Source: Gyrodactylus bullatarudis (taxonomy: Eukaryota > Platyhelminthes > Monogenea > Gyrodactylidea > Gyrodactylidae). Taken from it: 64,000 bases of DNA. The translations under genes were made by a program, and so were the position numbers. Where the stretch lies: NCBI GenBank assembly GCA_012064415.1, contig SSNU01000075.1, positions 1,043,993-1,107,992 on the forward strand, given 5' to 3'. Below are positions 10,795 to 22,600 of this stretch, one piece after another (positions within the stretch are counted from its first letter, which is position 1; every line of letters begins with the position of its first letter). Below the pieces are notes generated by a model, which was not told the DNA's origin, searched no databases, and worked only from the letters and a program-made list of their open reading frames with translations.

Positions 10795-10965
10795 TCAGAG
10801 ATTATAATTAGAAAGATTAGTTCAGTTAATTTGGCAGGCTTTCGTTACAACCAAGGGGCCATATATTTCTGTATTTTATACAGCTTGAAAAGAAATTTTA
10901 GCAATCACAGTTATAAGTTAGTAATAAGCTTGGTGGGATACATTTAAAAATAATATACATTAGAG
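10795..10965 (-). pseudogene. Array family gene relic split by mariner
   Basis: Bases 10799-10870 align with 13006-13080 of the intact gene (AGTTCAGTTAATTTGGCA, CAACCAAGGGG). The next ~95 bases align with the 5' flank of that gene (13708-13805). Between them most of the coding region is deleted. Together with the 3' flank at 10167-10200 this marks another former family copy, into which mariner was inserted. Confidence 0.7.
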
Positions 10966-12060
10966 ATAGGCAAATTTTTTAACATCTGGATAAGCAAAGC
11001 TCATTTTAAAGAGAATTTTTCTACGTAAAAAAGTTTCTATTAAACCATGTATTTTAAATTTTGTTTAGATACCCCAAATCGCGATTGAAAAAGCCGATTT
11101 TTGAATAAGCGCTAACTATTTTCAATGAATTTTTCTACCACAATCGACACAAATCTAAATTTTGAGCAATTTTATATATAAATAGGTTCGTAAGGTATTT
11201 TTAATCAACGCTACATATTCTAGTAAAAAATTCCGATTAATTTGGGATATACTGAAGATGTTTAGGAAAATGGGATTTGTGGGTATCAGAGAATAGAAAA
11301 TTCCGAATTTAAATTTCATAAATGGCATTTGACTCGCCCTAATATACATGATAAAAATGTATACTCATGTTGAGGCATTTCGACTTAGATCTGGCACGGG
11401 TATCTGCAACTTGATCGTTCATCTTTCCTTTGATGTGAATCTCTTTTTCACAAGTTAGATCCAATGCGACATGGGAGGCATTGGCAGTTGATTTCTTCAT
11501 TTCTGCTTTCTTGGCTCCCTCCCATATCATTTTGGGGAAATTTTTGATTGTCCAAAGATTGATGTATGACTGTAAAGTGTACACTGAACAGATTACTTTG
11601 TCTTCAGCCAAACTAGATGATGTATTCATGAATGATTTCAGGTCACGGTACTCGGGAATTATCATTTGAATTCAAGAGTTGCCTGATTTCCTCAAAAATA
11701 TTTCGAGCTTGCTGACTCGAAGTCATGCTAGTGTTAGGAACGAACGAAGGATTATTGGTGATAAAGCTTTATTTTGTCGGTTCTCTTCAAACCAAACTCC
11801 GACTTTTAAATATGCATTTTTATATTTTTTTTAACGAACATAATAAAATCTGGCCAATTGCAGTTATTCATCCAAGATTGATCAATGGGAGTTGAGGGTG
11901 CTCATACCCTTGGGACTGTGAGGATTACATCTATTGTCTGATTATTAGTTGGTAATCGACGATTACTAATCGTTTTCTCTGCTTCCCCTTTATTTGTTGC
12001 TTAGGTGATGTTGACAGATTTCTTTTTCGTGAGGGAGTAGGGGGCTTGTACTTCCAGTTG
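10966..12060. other. Intergenic DNA with one unassigned ORF (11339-11665, minus)
   Basis: The minus strand at 11339-11665 has a 108-codon ORF with ordinary protein-like composition (MIIPEYRDLKSFM...). A Met-led ORF in another frame lies just upstream (about 11685-11727). It may be a decayed or frameshifted gene, and I cannot name it. Bases 11119-11138 carry the dispersed TTTCAATGAATTTTT core repeat. Nothing else is supported. Confidence 0.35.
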
Positions 12061-12079
12061 AGAAAAAAACCTCTCTCGA

Positions 12080-12320
12080 TCATCTATTTGGTTTCTGAAC
12101 TATTCAATCTTGATTAACTACCTTGTAAACTAAAAATTAAAACTGTACATTTTTTTATTCAATTTTTAGTTTTTCTCGGAATCTAACGACGCATTTTTTT
12201 GTATCTTAGATCGTAAATCTTTTTGCTATTTTTTCTTTCAAAATCTTAAATTTCTTTTATTGATTCGGATGATAAGTTCGTGGAAACAGTTTTAGCCCAC
12301 CTTGGTATTTTTTAAAAATA
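12080..12320 (-). pseudogene. Relic 5' flank of an A-type array gene
   Basis: This aligns with the start and upstream region of the gene at 376-1524 (positions about 1453-1690). It shares TTGGTTTCTGAACTATTC, TTTTTCTCGGAATCTAACG, ACGCATTT and GATCGTAAATCTTT. The coding body is gone. The conserved ACGACGCATTTCT block also occurs upstream of the intact gene at 13599 (about 13657-13672), which makes it a candidate shared promoter element. Confidence 0.7.
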
Positions 12321-12432
12321 CTATACGAAAATTCATTCAGAACTATCACAGAATCATAAAACAGAGTCATTTTCGATATATTAAAAAACAATAGAATTTC
12401 AGGAATATTAACAATAGAATTTATTTTTATTT

Positions 12433-13599
12433 TCAACATGTCTTGGATAGCATATGTTTTTGATTGTAGTATTGTAGGCACAATTTTTTATTATATTTCA
12501 TGGATAAGTCAATACTTTCAGTAGTATCTAAATGAAAGAGTTTTGATAAATCCACTTCTTTCTTCCTAACTACAGATTTGTGAACATGGTCATAGTATAT
12601 AAATTGGAGCATATTCTCAAGTTGATTGCTTCCAATTCGAAAATAACTATGTAAGAAAAAAACGGAAAATTCTTTGAAAATTTCCTCCAAATTTTCCAGA
12701 ATAAATTTTAAAAACTCGGCAACAGAAAACTCACACTTGTGAAACATTTGGTGCATTTTCAAGAAAACTTGACTGAACTCTTCAACCTCCCCTTCGAATT
12801 TTTTCAAATATTCCATATGTTCGCTGGAGGTCAAGTCCGGGACTGGATTACGACATAAAGATCTGTGATGAATTTCATGGTGTAAGTTTATCAGGTAAAA
12901 AATCTTTTTACATCCTAGAGCTAGGTCTGAATCCTCGGATATCTCAAACTTGGGATGTTTGCTCATGTAAAGAGCAATCAACTCACCTTCCTTTCTAATC
13001 AGAAAGATGAGTTCAGTTAATTTGGCACCTTGCCAGGCTTCAGTTTCAACCAAGGGGTCATATTTATCTGTAAAAGCAGGAAAATCAAAGTCTTCTCTGT
13101 AGATATCGCCAAGAAGACTTTGAGTAAAGTCATGTCCATCCAAATGTCTCTTGTAGCAACTCCATATGTCAATATGAAAGAGTCCGTCCGGGTGGTTATG
13201 CCTTTCTTGACAGAAATCGTGAGCACATTGTAGAACTGAGAAAATCCTTACATCAGCTGGCCTGAAATCCACCCTCTGTTTAGACATGAATTCGTTTATT
13301 CTCTCTGGTTGATGACATAAATGATTCAGTAAGTCATGCTCAAGTTGGCCAAACAACTCGGCAACAACAAACTTTTTAAAGTCTCTACAAAATATTTCAA
13401 TCAATTCCTCAAGTAGAATTTGAAGCTTATAAATCAGATGAATAAGTTCAATCATGAAAGGTGGCATATCATGTTCCTCAGCCAATGTTAAGGCTTCTTC
13501 CTTTGGGAATTTCCAATAAGATGAACCAACTTTAGCTTCGTGGTTCGTATCATCTCCGTGAAATTCGTAAAGAGTTATATCTTTCTTATCATCAGACAT
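12433..13599 (-). CDS. Array family protein, full-length D copy (unknown function)
   Basis: This 388-residue single-exon ORF is the longest intact member of the local family; I recognise no known domain. Landmarks are GQLEHDLLNHLCH (residues 84-96), WSCY (146-149), CKKIFYL followed by HH..HH (230-245), an HKCEFS motif (288-292), and KLCLQYY near the end. Charged and leucine-rich stretches predict mostly helix, with no signal peptide or membrane segment, so the product is probably intracellular. An AATAAA follows the stop within about 15 bases. It lies 436 bp downstream of the KDEL receptor gene on the same strand. Its upstream flank shares the GACGCATTTCT motif with the A-type gene. The clustered Cys/His could bind metal; that is inference only. 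Confidence 0.85.
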   Translation of the reverse strand: MSDDKKDITLYEFHGDDTNHEAKVGSSYWKFPKEEALTLAEEHDMPPFMIELIHLIYKLQILLEELIEIFCRDFKKFVVAELFGQLEHDLLNHLCHQPERINEFMSKQRVDFRPADVRIFSVLQCAHDFCQERHNHPDGLFHIDIWSCYKRHLDGHDFTQSLLGDIYREDFDFPAFTDKYDPLVETEAWQGAKLTELIFLIRKEGELIALYMSKHPKFEISEDSDLALGCKKIFYLINLHHEIHHRSLCRNPVPDLTSSEHMEYLKKFEGEVEEFSQVFLKMHQMFHKCEFSVAEFLKFILENLEEIFKEFSVFFLHSYFRIGSNQLENMLQFIYYDHVHKSVVRKKEVDLSKLFHLDTTESIDLSMKYNKKLCLQYYNQKHMLSKTC

Positions 13600-14035
13600 T
13601 AGTTATTATTAAAATATTTTTATTTCTTTTTGATATTTTGAAGCCTTTCCGATTTTAATGACGCATTTCTCATCGATTTTCTCAACCCAGCTCTTGAAAA
13701 TATTTGAATAAAGCTAGAAAGGAAATTTTAGCAATCTAAAAAACTCTACATAAACAGATCATGATAACAAGCTTGATGTATTTCATTTAATATCAATATA
13801 CATACAATAAAAATTGAGTTGTCAAACAGAAATAAAAAAACAGATAAAAAATTATCCGAATTCTCTTGGTCAAAAAATGTTCATTAAAAGAGGGGGGCCA
13901 AGGATAAACAATGTTTTTAGTTAAAACATACTTTTCTTTTTATATAAGAGGCACATTATGGCGAAAAAATACAGGGTTTTTTCAAGACATGGACGATACA
14001 ATTCGGGAGTCAGAGTTTGAATTCATCTTGAATGT
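13600..14035. promoter_or_regulatory. 5' flank of the array gene / 3' flank of KDEL receptor
   Basis: There is no ORF of note. Bases about 13657-13672 (ACGCATTTCTCATC) match the conserved block upstream of the A-type gene. The 13708-13805 stretch is also found in the relic at 10870-10965. It probably contains the array gene promoter. Confidence 0.45.
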
Positions 14036-14772
14036 CTAAACAGGCAAGACGAATTGTTTTCCTTTGATAACTGTAGAAGGGATAAAGTGAGTTAATGGCA
14101 TTTCATTCAAAAGTTTAGAATCTCAAGAACTAACCTCTGGTTATGTAGAGATAGAAGAAATCCAAGTAGAGAATTGTCTGAACACAACCAGCAATGACAG
14201 CGATATTATCGAAATAACTCTCTGAATAATAACGATAAATCCAGTTGACAATGTAAAAGGCTCGATATGCACCCAAGGCGAAAAGGTAATGCGAAGTAAT
14301 TGTTTCTGCTTCACCAGTTTTACTAATCATAAATAGTTGAGGGAGAATAGCAACAGATTCTAGGAAAATAGAAAAGGCCCATAAAACCTATAAAGTAGAA
14401 GGATTAGAGAGGAAGACTTGCCTCGACAAAGTTCAGACCATGATTAAGTAAGAATGAAATGCCAGTTATGGGAGCGATAAGAAAGATTAGTCTGAAGCTG
14501 CTATCTTCTTCACTTGCTGTATGCTTGAATTTGAAGTAGATGAAGAAAACAGTCGTTAATGAGCTTAGGATGAAGAATATTTTCATAACTGTATTGTAAA
14601 CCGAGATGAATGTCATGAACAAATCCACATAACGGGTCAAAAAAACCAAGGCAAAAAGGATTTGAGACTTGCCAGAGATTCCTGCACACGACTTGGTCTT
14701 CCAGATTTTCATTAATAGAATGCAAATGGCCAGTAAATGGCTCATATCGCCTATTAATCGGAAAATATTCAT
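14036..14772 (-). CDS. KDELR: ER lumen protein-retaining receptor (KDEL receptor)
   Basis: This seven-helix Golgi/ER receptor captures escaped K/HDEL-bearing chaperones and returns them in COPI vesicles. The exons are 14772-14422, 14387-14135 and 14070-14036; phases agree and give 212 residues, the same length as vertebrate KDEL receptors. Family hallmarks are present: [16 protein letters not shown] at the start, [43 protein letters not shown] split across readable blocks, [15 protein letters not shown], and a short basic tail ([11 protein letters not shown]). Intron 1 is 34 bp and starts with GC (GAG|GCAAGT...TATAG), a non-canonical but known donor. Intron 2 is 64 bp and canonical. The GLMP-like gene lies 394 bp upstream on the same strand. 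Identification is secure; which vertebrate subtype it matches is not meaningful. Confidence 0.97.
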
Positions 14773-15166
14773 ATTATTGTTAAGTTTTTGAAATGGTTCG
14801 CGTTTTTAAGGTTGACGTGTCAGTGTGCATAATCTTGACGAATTTTGTTTTTAATTCATCTCATGGTAAAATTCAAATTCAAAAGTTGTAGTAGTATAAT
14901 TTATACTGTATAAACTGTGCATGTGTATAAAATTTATACTGTATAAGAATAAATGATCGATTTGGCTGAATTTTCTGATGATTACTACTAGTCATATAGA
15001 GTATAAACCTTATGAGGTGAAAATATTATCAATTATAATTAAACGTATATTATAAAATTGTCAAAATATAAATCCAAAAATAGGTTAATTTTATGATCTA
15101 ATATATATCAGGGCTCCTGATATAGGGATCATTTATATGATTTTGAATAATTGTCTACATTGTCAT
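14773..15166. other. Intergenic DNA, source of the 3626-4035 duplication
   Basis: This short spacer between GLMP and the KDEL receptor contains the KDEL receptor promoter. From 14818 onward it is copied nearly intact at 3629-3940. It includes two tandem TTTATACTGTATAA units (about 14899 and 14934); the copy has only one. Confidence 0.8.
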
Positions 15167-16554
15167 TTATTCTTCATCTTCAATCAAATTCTGAGCTTCG
15201 TTGCTATTCTCGTCATAACGTTTCTTGATTTTACCATAGATTAACAGGGCAGGACCAGCAAGAATCAAAATTCCCATGAACCCGATAACAATGATTAGCC
15301 AGACTTGAGTGCCGACAGAGAAACTAGATCCATCTATCTTGCCAGTGCCAAACTTCAAAGTTCTAAAAAATTTGAGATAAAATATCGACATATTGTAAGT
15401 TTTAATTCAGAAAATAAAAAAAACAATCAAAGTCCAATTTCTTGGTTCAATAGTTGATCGACGATCATTAATCGATCACTCACATGGATGAAAGATTAAA
15501 GTTGGAGTATGGTTGGGCATCAGCACCCCCAAAGAGGATATCAACCTTTTTATAAAAGTTTAAATTCTCCGATACACTCAGAGCAATAGAATTCGTGTAC
15601 ATTCCGAAATCCTTCTTGGTTAAATTCTCTTGATGCCCTATGAGTAGGACTGAGCTCTTTTGCATAATTGGAGTCGGACTGTAATAGGTTATGTTTGGTA
15701 TAAAAATGAATTGATCCTTTTCACGATAGATGAATGACTAATTTGATAAAGAAAAATTGTTAGAATCGATTACATGACCTCTTTTTAGTCATAAATAAAC
15801 TAACTGTAAAACTTCCTGGATTGAATTCGTCATTCCAAATCTGCTTTTGCTCTTCAGCGAATCCATCCTTTTGCATGAAATTGGAACCATAGAAGAATTC
15901 TACGCCGAATTTCGAATTCTCCAATGTCGAAGTAAGATTAGCGTAGGAAATGGATGTGGCTACATTCGTTCCTGGGTTAAGTGAGACAATGGGAATTTCA
16001 CAGTTTGTTGTCGGCTTGAGCACAAACAAGAACAGAATGTGCATGACACCTTTGATTTCATGATGAAAGTTTTCCACTTTGTAGATGCACGACATAACCA
16101 TGGCATCCGAGGTGCACTCAAATTGAGTTATATTGAAGGTGAAATCATTGAAAGGGTACTTTTTCTCATGGGTTGTATTCCTTTCGATAATATTTACAAA
16201 TCCAAAAGACAAAAACGATTTTACATGATTCGCAAGTTTAATTGAACCAATGTTGAACAAATCTCCAGGACTAACTTCTGTACAATTAACCTCGTAGATT
16301 GGAAGTTGCGAAGATTCCGCGAATATTATCGAAGGAACTTTGAATTTCTTACTGACTGCGAATAATACATCAATATAGCTGGTATTTTTAACTAGTTGAA
16401 TTTCATTTACATTAAGTTTTGATTCATTACTACAGCCTAAATTGGGTATATTTTTGATCTAGACGTAAAATATTCCAGAACTTACTGTCCAATTATCTTC
16501 AGCATGGAAGATATTCAGTAATAATAATAGTAAAAAAAGCGGGTTTTGCCACAT
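15167..16554 (-). CDS. GLMP: Glycosylated lysosomal membrane protein (GLMP)-like
   Basis: This is a predicted type I lysosomal membrane glycoprotein. In vertebrates GLMP is the accessory subunit of the transporter MFSD1. The exons are 16554-16486, 16458-15805, 15737-15484 and 15362-15167; phases close, giving 390 residues (human about 406). It has a signal peptide (MWQNPLFLLLLLLNIFHA), several NxS/T sites and one C-terminal membrane helix (VWLIIVIGFMGILILAGPAL) followed by a short acidic tail. GLMP-like landmarks are a PFNDFTFNIT segment, SKFGVEFFYG, NDEFNPGSF, and a pre-helix segment that fits the family pattern (NFNLSSM, FGTGKIDG). Introns are 27-121 bp. It is head-to-head with the ZO gene, 127 bp away. 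Assignment rests on aligned motifs and topology, so divergence leaves some doubt. Confidence 0.8.
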
Positions 16555-16681
16555 TTCAACAGGCAGAGTGGAATTCTACTGAACTTTTTTTTCAGAACGT
16601 CAACTTGTTCACAAAGTAAAACAAAAGCCTGAATTTGATTTATTTTGTTGTTTTGTTTTAAGCGATAACCATCAATATTAG
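16555..16681. promoter_or_regulatory. Shared 127-bp divergent promoter (GLMP / ZO)
   Basis: Only 127 bases separate the two start codons, so transcription in both directions must be driven from here or from within the genes. It is T-rich with TTTGATTTATTTTGTTGTTTTG-like runs; no clear TATA box is visible. Confidence 0.6.
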
Positions 16682-19600
16682 ATGAACGTGTACGAGTTTG
16701 ACTGTTGGAGAAATTACAATCAATCCCTTGGATTAACCATATCTGGTGGAGTTGATACTTCCCAGGTCACACAAGATATAAAAATTGATGAAATTGGCAT
16801 TGAAAGCCCTTTTTATAATAGATTAAAGTATTCTCTCAATTTTATTCCATAAATTAGACCCGGTGATATAATTCTGGAAGTTAATGACATTAGTCTGAAA
16901 AGTTTCTCTCATATTCAAGCCGTGAAACTATTGAAAAATGTTGGGCCAAGAATTACTTTCAAAATTGCTCGTAGTGAGAGCTGCAAAAGGAATGGAGACT
17001 TTGATAAACTCTACCACGACATTTCTATCCAAAAGCCAAAAAATGCTGAAAGCCTTGGAATAGAACTTTCATGCGTCATGTACATCAAGAGTGTGGATCC
17101 AAATAGTCTTGCCTACTCTTCAGGTTTACGTATGGGAGATCGTCTAATCAAACTAAACGGTATCGACATTGCTCATCTTAGCTTAATTGATACAACAAAT
17201 ATTTTGAGACGGGAAGTCTCTCGACTCAAAGTTGCTCGTTTAACCTCGTCTCATTACCACGATGACTATGCTAACAAGTAACTAATCTTATCTAAGTTTT
17301 AGTTTAAACTATTGCAGTCAAGAAGAGATCAACTACGTCAACCATCATCAACCTGTACCAAACTCGAATCTTCCCCGGTACATGAAGAGTCTTGAACAGC
17401 CCCAAGTTAATAATAAACCTAGTAATAATACGTGTTCTCGAATTCGATCGAGATTCAGCTCGATGAATGATCTAAATGATGGATTCAATGGAGATCAATA
17501 TCGAAGTTTTCAGCAAAACGGTATGTAAACAGATACAGATTTTCTCCAAATAAAATATTTTATCCTAACCTGAAATACTTGCCTTTTTTAAACAGACTTT
17601 GATTTGAATAAATGCCAATTCAGCCAGAGTGTTGACAATCTGAATGGACTGAAATTCAAATCAAAATCTTTTGAAACCCTTCATGATGACGGTACAATAA
17701 GTTTCCGTGTTGAACGTCTATCTGATTGTTACGGAGCTGGAATTAGAATTTGTGGAGGGAACAATGTTGGAATATTCGTTGCTGATGTATTGGACGAATC
17801 GCCTGCTTATCAGGTCGGTATAGAACAAGGGGACTCCATCATTGAAGTGAGCCTATTGCTTTTGGTTGAAATCACACATCGTGTAATCTGATTGGTCCAT
17901 AATAATACACTATTGCTCCAGCTTGATATTTGTGAACCAATCATAATCGAGTATTCATCTAATGAGTCATAGCATGGAAATCTATCATTATACTAAAAAA
18001 TACAATTGATTACAGATCAATACGATAAAAACAGATAATATGACGAAAGAGGAAGCAGTCCAGTTGATTTCTGCCTCAGATAATTTCCTTGATCTCAAGA
18101 TTAGACGTGAGAAGAGTGTATTTGAATCGTTTATGCGAAATCTGGCTAATAACTCTCAAACAGGAGATTTATTCCACATTAGAGCTCACTACAATTATTT
18201 TCCAGTAGATAAGAATAGTAGTAAAAACCAGAAAACCCTTGGCTCAGGAATTCTCGAAGATTTATTCATTAACAAAGGCGACATTCTCAGAGTCTCAGAT
18301 ACAATGCCTGTTACGTATAAAAATTCCTGGAAAGTGAGTATCAATTTCATTCAAATATTTCTACTACGAATTCATTCTCAACTTTAAATCTCTTTGTTTG
18401 GTTTAGAAATCATACGTACGTAGTAAAATTAATTCAATGAATGATGAAAAAGAAACGTTTGGCCACGAAATTATAGTTTACTTTTGAGATATAATAACAC
18501 CATAAGTGTGAGTCAGGAAGGTCTCTTAACAAAACATTTATTTATCTAAGGATTGACTCGTTAAAAAATTAAAAACGCACAGGGTTTCGTTAGTCTGTTC
18601 ACAAAAGAAGACAAACACATGTGGTATTATTACTACTGAGTCATGAAAAATATTCAGGAGAAGTTCACATTTTAACAAGAAATGAGTCAACATGGTTTTC
18701 TCTTTGAGAATTAGCTTTTTTGTTCTTTTAGAAGAAGATGAACTAACTCCAAAAATACTATAGATTACACAAATATGTAATTTTATTCATGATGTTGTAA
18801 TATATTATCGAATTCATCACTAAGAGACTATCCATTCATTTATGCATAGCTAATGAGAGATGTTTTTTTTCACGGTCCAACTTTCTTTTATTATTAATGA
18901 TAATTTGCATTTTTACAAGTAAAAGACTAAAAAATAGTCTTTTATAGGCAACAAAATTGTACCCAGCCCTCTCAAGGGAAGGCATCATTCCGAATAAACG
19001 ACGTGCCATTGATAGTCAGAATAACATCCAACCAGCCCAGCCAACATCGATATTCTACGAGCGTGTAATAAATATCGGCCAATATCCGTATTTACGCCCG
19101 ATTGTTATTTATGGCCCTTTTAATGAAATTATCCGAAATGCCCTCATAGAATATTCTCATGCTAAGGAGTTACGCACTAATGGATTTGAGTTACCCCCAA
19201 TTACAGCAAATAACGATTATAATTTGAACCAAACAAGCATGGGTGTTGTACGCTTATCAGCTATCAAGGTAAGTAATTTTTATTGCCTATATCATATTTA
19301 TTGACTGATTTAGTTTAGCCCCTACCTCTTTTATATCTTTTCTTTGTGAGATCTGTCAGTTTAAATTAAAACTGAATCCCAATAACCAATCAGGAGTCAC
19401 TAAAATAAACTGACCAATGAAATTCAACTACAAAACGATTTTTTTCAGGCTATAATGAAGAAGCACATGCATCCTGTTTTGGACATTCTTCCATCAGCTG
19501 TAGAAAAGTTACAATTCCTCGGCATTCCTTCCATAGTCTTGGTTATCAAACCAAATACTCGTCAGGACATCAAGGCATACTTGAAAAAGTACAACAAGGC

Positions 19601-22600
19601 CGCCAATAATAACAAGAGTTTGAGTAAATCCAAGATTAGTGCACTCAGCAAAGAGTTATGGGCCGATATTGACCAATTAAACTTTAACTATGAACATGTT
19701 ATCACTGAGAATATACCTCTGGACGGTTTCGACTTGTTCAATTTGAATCCGCAGGTTTTGGACAAAAGTGTCTGGCTTGAGAATGTCATGTCGATTGTGA
19801 GACATCAACAATTACAGAGTGTAAGCAAATCTATCCACCAATAAGATTCAAGCAGTCTCTTTTAATAGGAAAATTGTTTTGTTCCATGATGGAATCTGAA
19901 ATCTTCAATAGAAATTAGTAAAAGTAGATTTAATTGGAATAAAACCAACATTTTTCCAAAGCCTCTTCCAGACGTTTCGGTACTGAGATAGTCAAGTACC
20001 TTCTTCAGTGGATGAGACGCTTGTAACCTGAATTCTCTTCAATTTTATCTAAAAACCTTGGGTATAATTGGTTGCAATTATACGGAAAGAGAAGAAGAAA
20101 TTATTGATTTAGCAGATGGTTAATTCCAGGTTCTTTCGTGTTTGATTTTTCCTATAGGCAATCTGATTGGTTTTGAGGTTTATTCAATTTTGAATGGTTT
20201 TTTAGATCTGGACCAATAGGAATACCAAGGTTTTTAGATAAAATTGAAGAGAATTCAGGTTACAAGCGTCTCATCCACTGAAGAAGGTACTTGACTATCT
20301 CAGTACCGAAACGTCTGGAAGAGGCTTTGGAAAAATGTTGGTTTTATTCCAATTAAATCTACTTTTACTAATTTCTATTGAAGTCTCTTTTAATCTTATT
20401 GGTACAATTTCGCTTACTTGCAGGTATGGCTGAATGAAGAATCAACAATAATTAAAGAGCTTGGCGAGATCAACCACTCCATGAGACGCATGGAGAATAA
20501 AATCAATGAAAAATGTGTAGATGCTTCAATAAAAGTCCCGCCTACAATAATACCAAGACGTCCAAGGCCTCCAACTGATGACTCCTCAGAGAAAAGGTCA
20601 ACATCAGTTGGAGAGATTGATAATGATTCTTTTGGAAATGTTTCTTCGTGTAAGCCTTTCTTGTCTATCTTTATTTTCTTGTAGTATCAAGTGATAGGAA
20701 TTTGATTGATCAAAATGATCCAATTCTCATGCTGAGGATGGCCACTTATCGACAGATTACGAACCATCACCTCTACAAAAGTGGGAAACAAGCTCAGGAG
20801 GAAGAAGACCTTGGGACTGGTTCGGATTCTGACACTTCCTCTGGTGCCATTTCGTCAGATACTCTGAATGAAGGCGAGATTCGAATACAAAAACAGTTTT
20901 ACAACAGCCTGAATGCCCAGAGAATCTACCAGAAAAGCTTTGAACTGAAGAATGCAGAAGAATGTGACAGAGTCAAAAGTAAGCCTTTCTCTATTCAAGT
21001 GGAAACTCTTTTAATTTAATTTTTTAAAGAAAGCCCTAAAAAACAAGACTAAACTTTGCTTTTAGATCTCATGTACGATGTTGACGAAAACGAGAGACGA
21101 ATTGGAGATATGATTGAATCTAATACATTCAAATGTGGAAAGAATGCAGCCCATCTAGACAAAGCTAACAGAAATTTCTACAAGAAAATTAAAAGGTTAG
21201 TTTCCGAGTATGATGACCCATCGATACTTCAATGATGTATAATCTTTAGTTAATTTTAGTAGATTTAATTGAAACCGAGATATTCAAGCACCTTCTTCAG
21301 TGGATGAGACACTTGTAACCTGAAATCTCTTCAATTTTGTCTAAGAACCTTAGTAATACTAAATTAATATTCTTATTGGTCCAGATCTGTAGAAAAGCAA
21401 AAGTATCTCTGCACCGAAACGTCTGGAAGTGACTTTGGAAGAATTGCTTGAGCGATACTTTGAACATATGTTGTGGATCCTTGCCACAGTCAGCTTGATT
21501 TAACTTGGAATCGTTATTTTCTTCGAATAACTCTTTTATGAATTCCTCATCAGCCATTTAAGTAGTGAAAATATAAAGTCACGTTTTTTACTTTATGGGA
21601 TTTTTAGAACTCTGCCTTTTATTGATAATATAAACAATCTCTATCACCTATTTTTAATTGTACAATCTTAACTTTGTTTAAATATTACACATTTATAAAT
21701 TGTTCATAATTTATGATATTTGTTGATGATTGTATCCTTTTCGGTGATGAATCTTGTATTACCAATTTGATGTAGGTAACTATTCATTACACATATAGAT
21801 ATTTAAAATAAAACTAAGAAGAATTGTAATGATAAATATCATGAAGTCGAATATTTAAAAATATTTAGGACAATTTTTGTAAACCTATTTGCTTAGGGCT
21901 GAAAAAACTGAAATAATAACTGTAGATTTCAAATATAAAATCGCATGCTCGATTTGTCTTACAACCAGATAATGCTGATTTTCAACCTCTTTAAGTCAGC
22001 CCTTAAAAAAGAGATTGACCAACCACAATCGTAATATGTTTGAACCAATGATGAATACGCCCGAGATAAAGGCCTCATTCGTAAAATAATTGTCATCATC
22101 TTCTTTCCTTATTCAATATGACTATGGTGGCTCAGCTAAAAATTAATGTTCGTATACATCTCTATTATTTCTTTCAAAACAAAATTCAGGTTCAGAACCA
22201 ACGTATTTTTCGAATTTAGCCCTTTCCTTTATTAATTTGATCCATGAAATTAATCTGTCCAAATTACTCTCCGAGTGCAGTTTAGATTCAGTCGAGATGA
22301 AAAAAGCTCAAAAGTTGAATTCATCAAGGTCTAAAGAACTCCATCAGACCATTGATGAGAGACCAAAGAGAATTTTGGCTGAATGTGTCGGCCAATTCGA
22401 TGAAAGGGGCGGTGAACTCATCCTGAAGGAACATCAGGTGAAGCTCACAATACCAGAAGGAGCCCTGGTCCTAGCCAACGAGGCACCGCAAAAGATTTTT
22501 ATTCGCGTGAGTTGATTCCCACATTCCTATGGAGGAAAGTTTTAAATGTGAAATTTTTTAAAAGATTTACGAAGACCTCATTGATCATGAAGATTACGAG

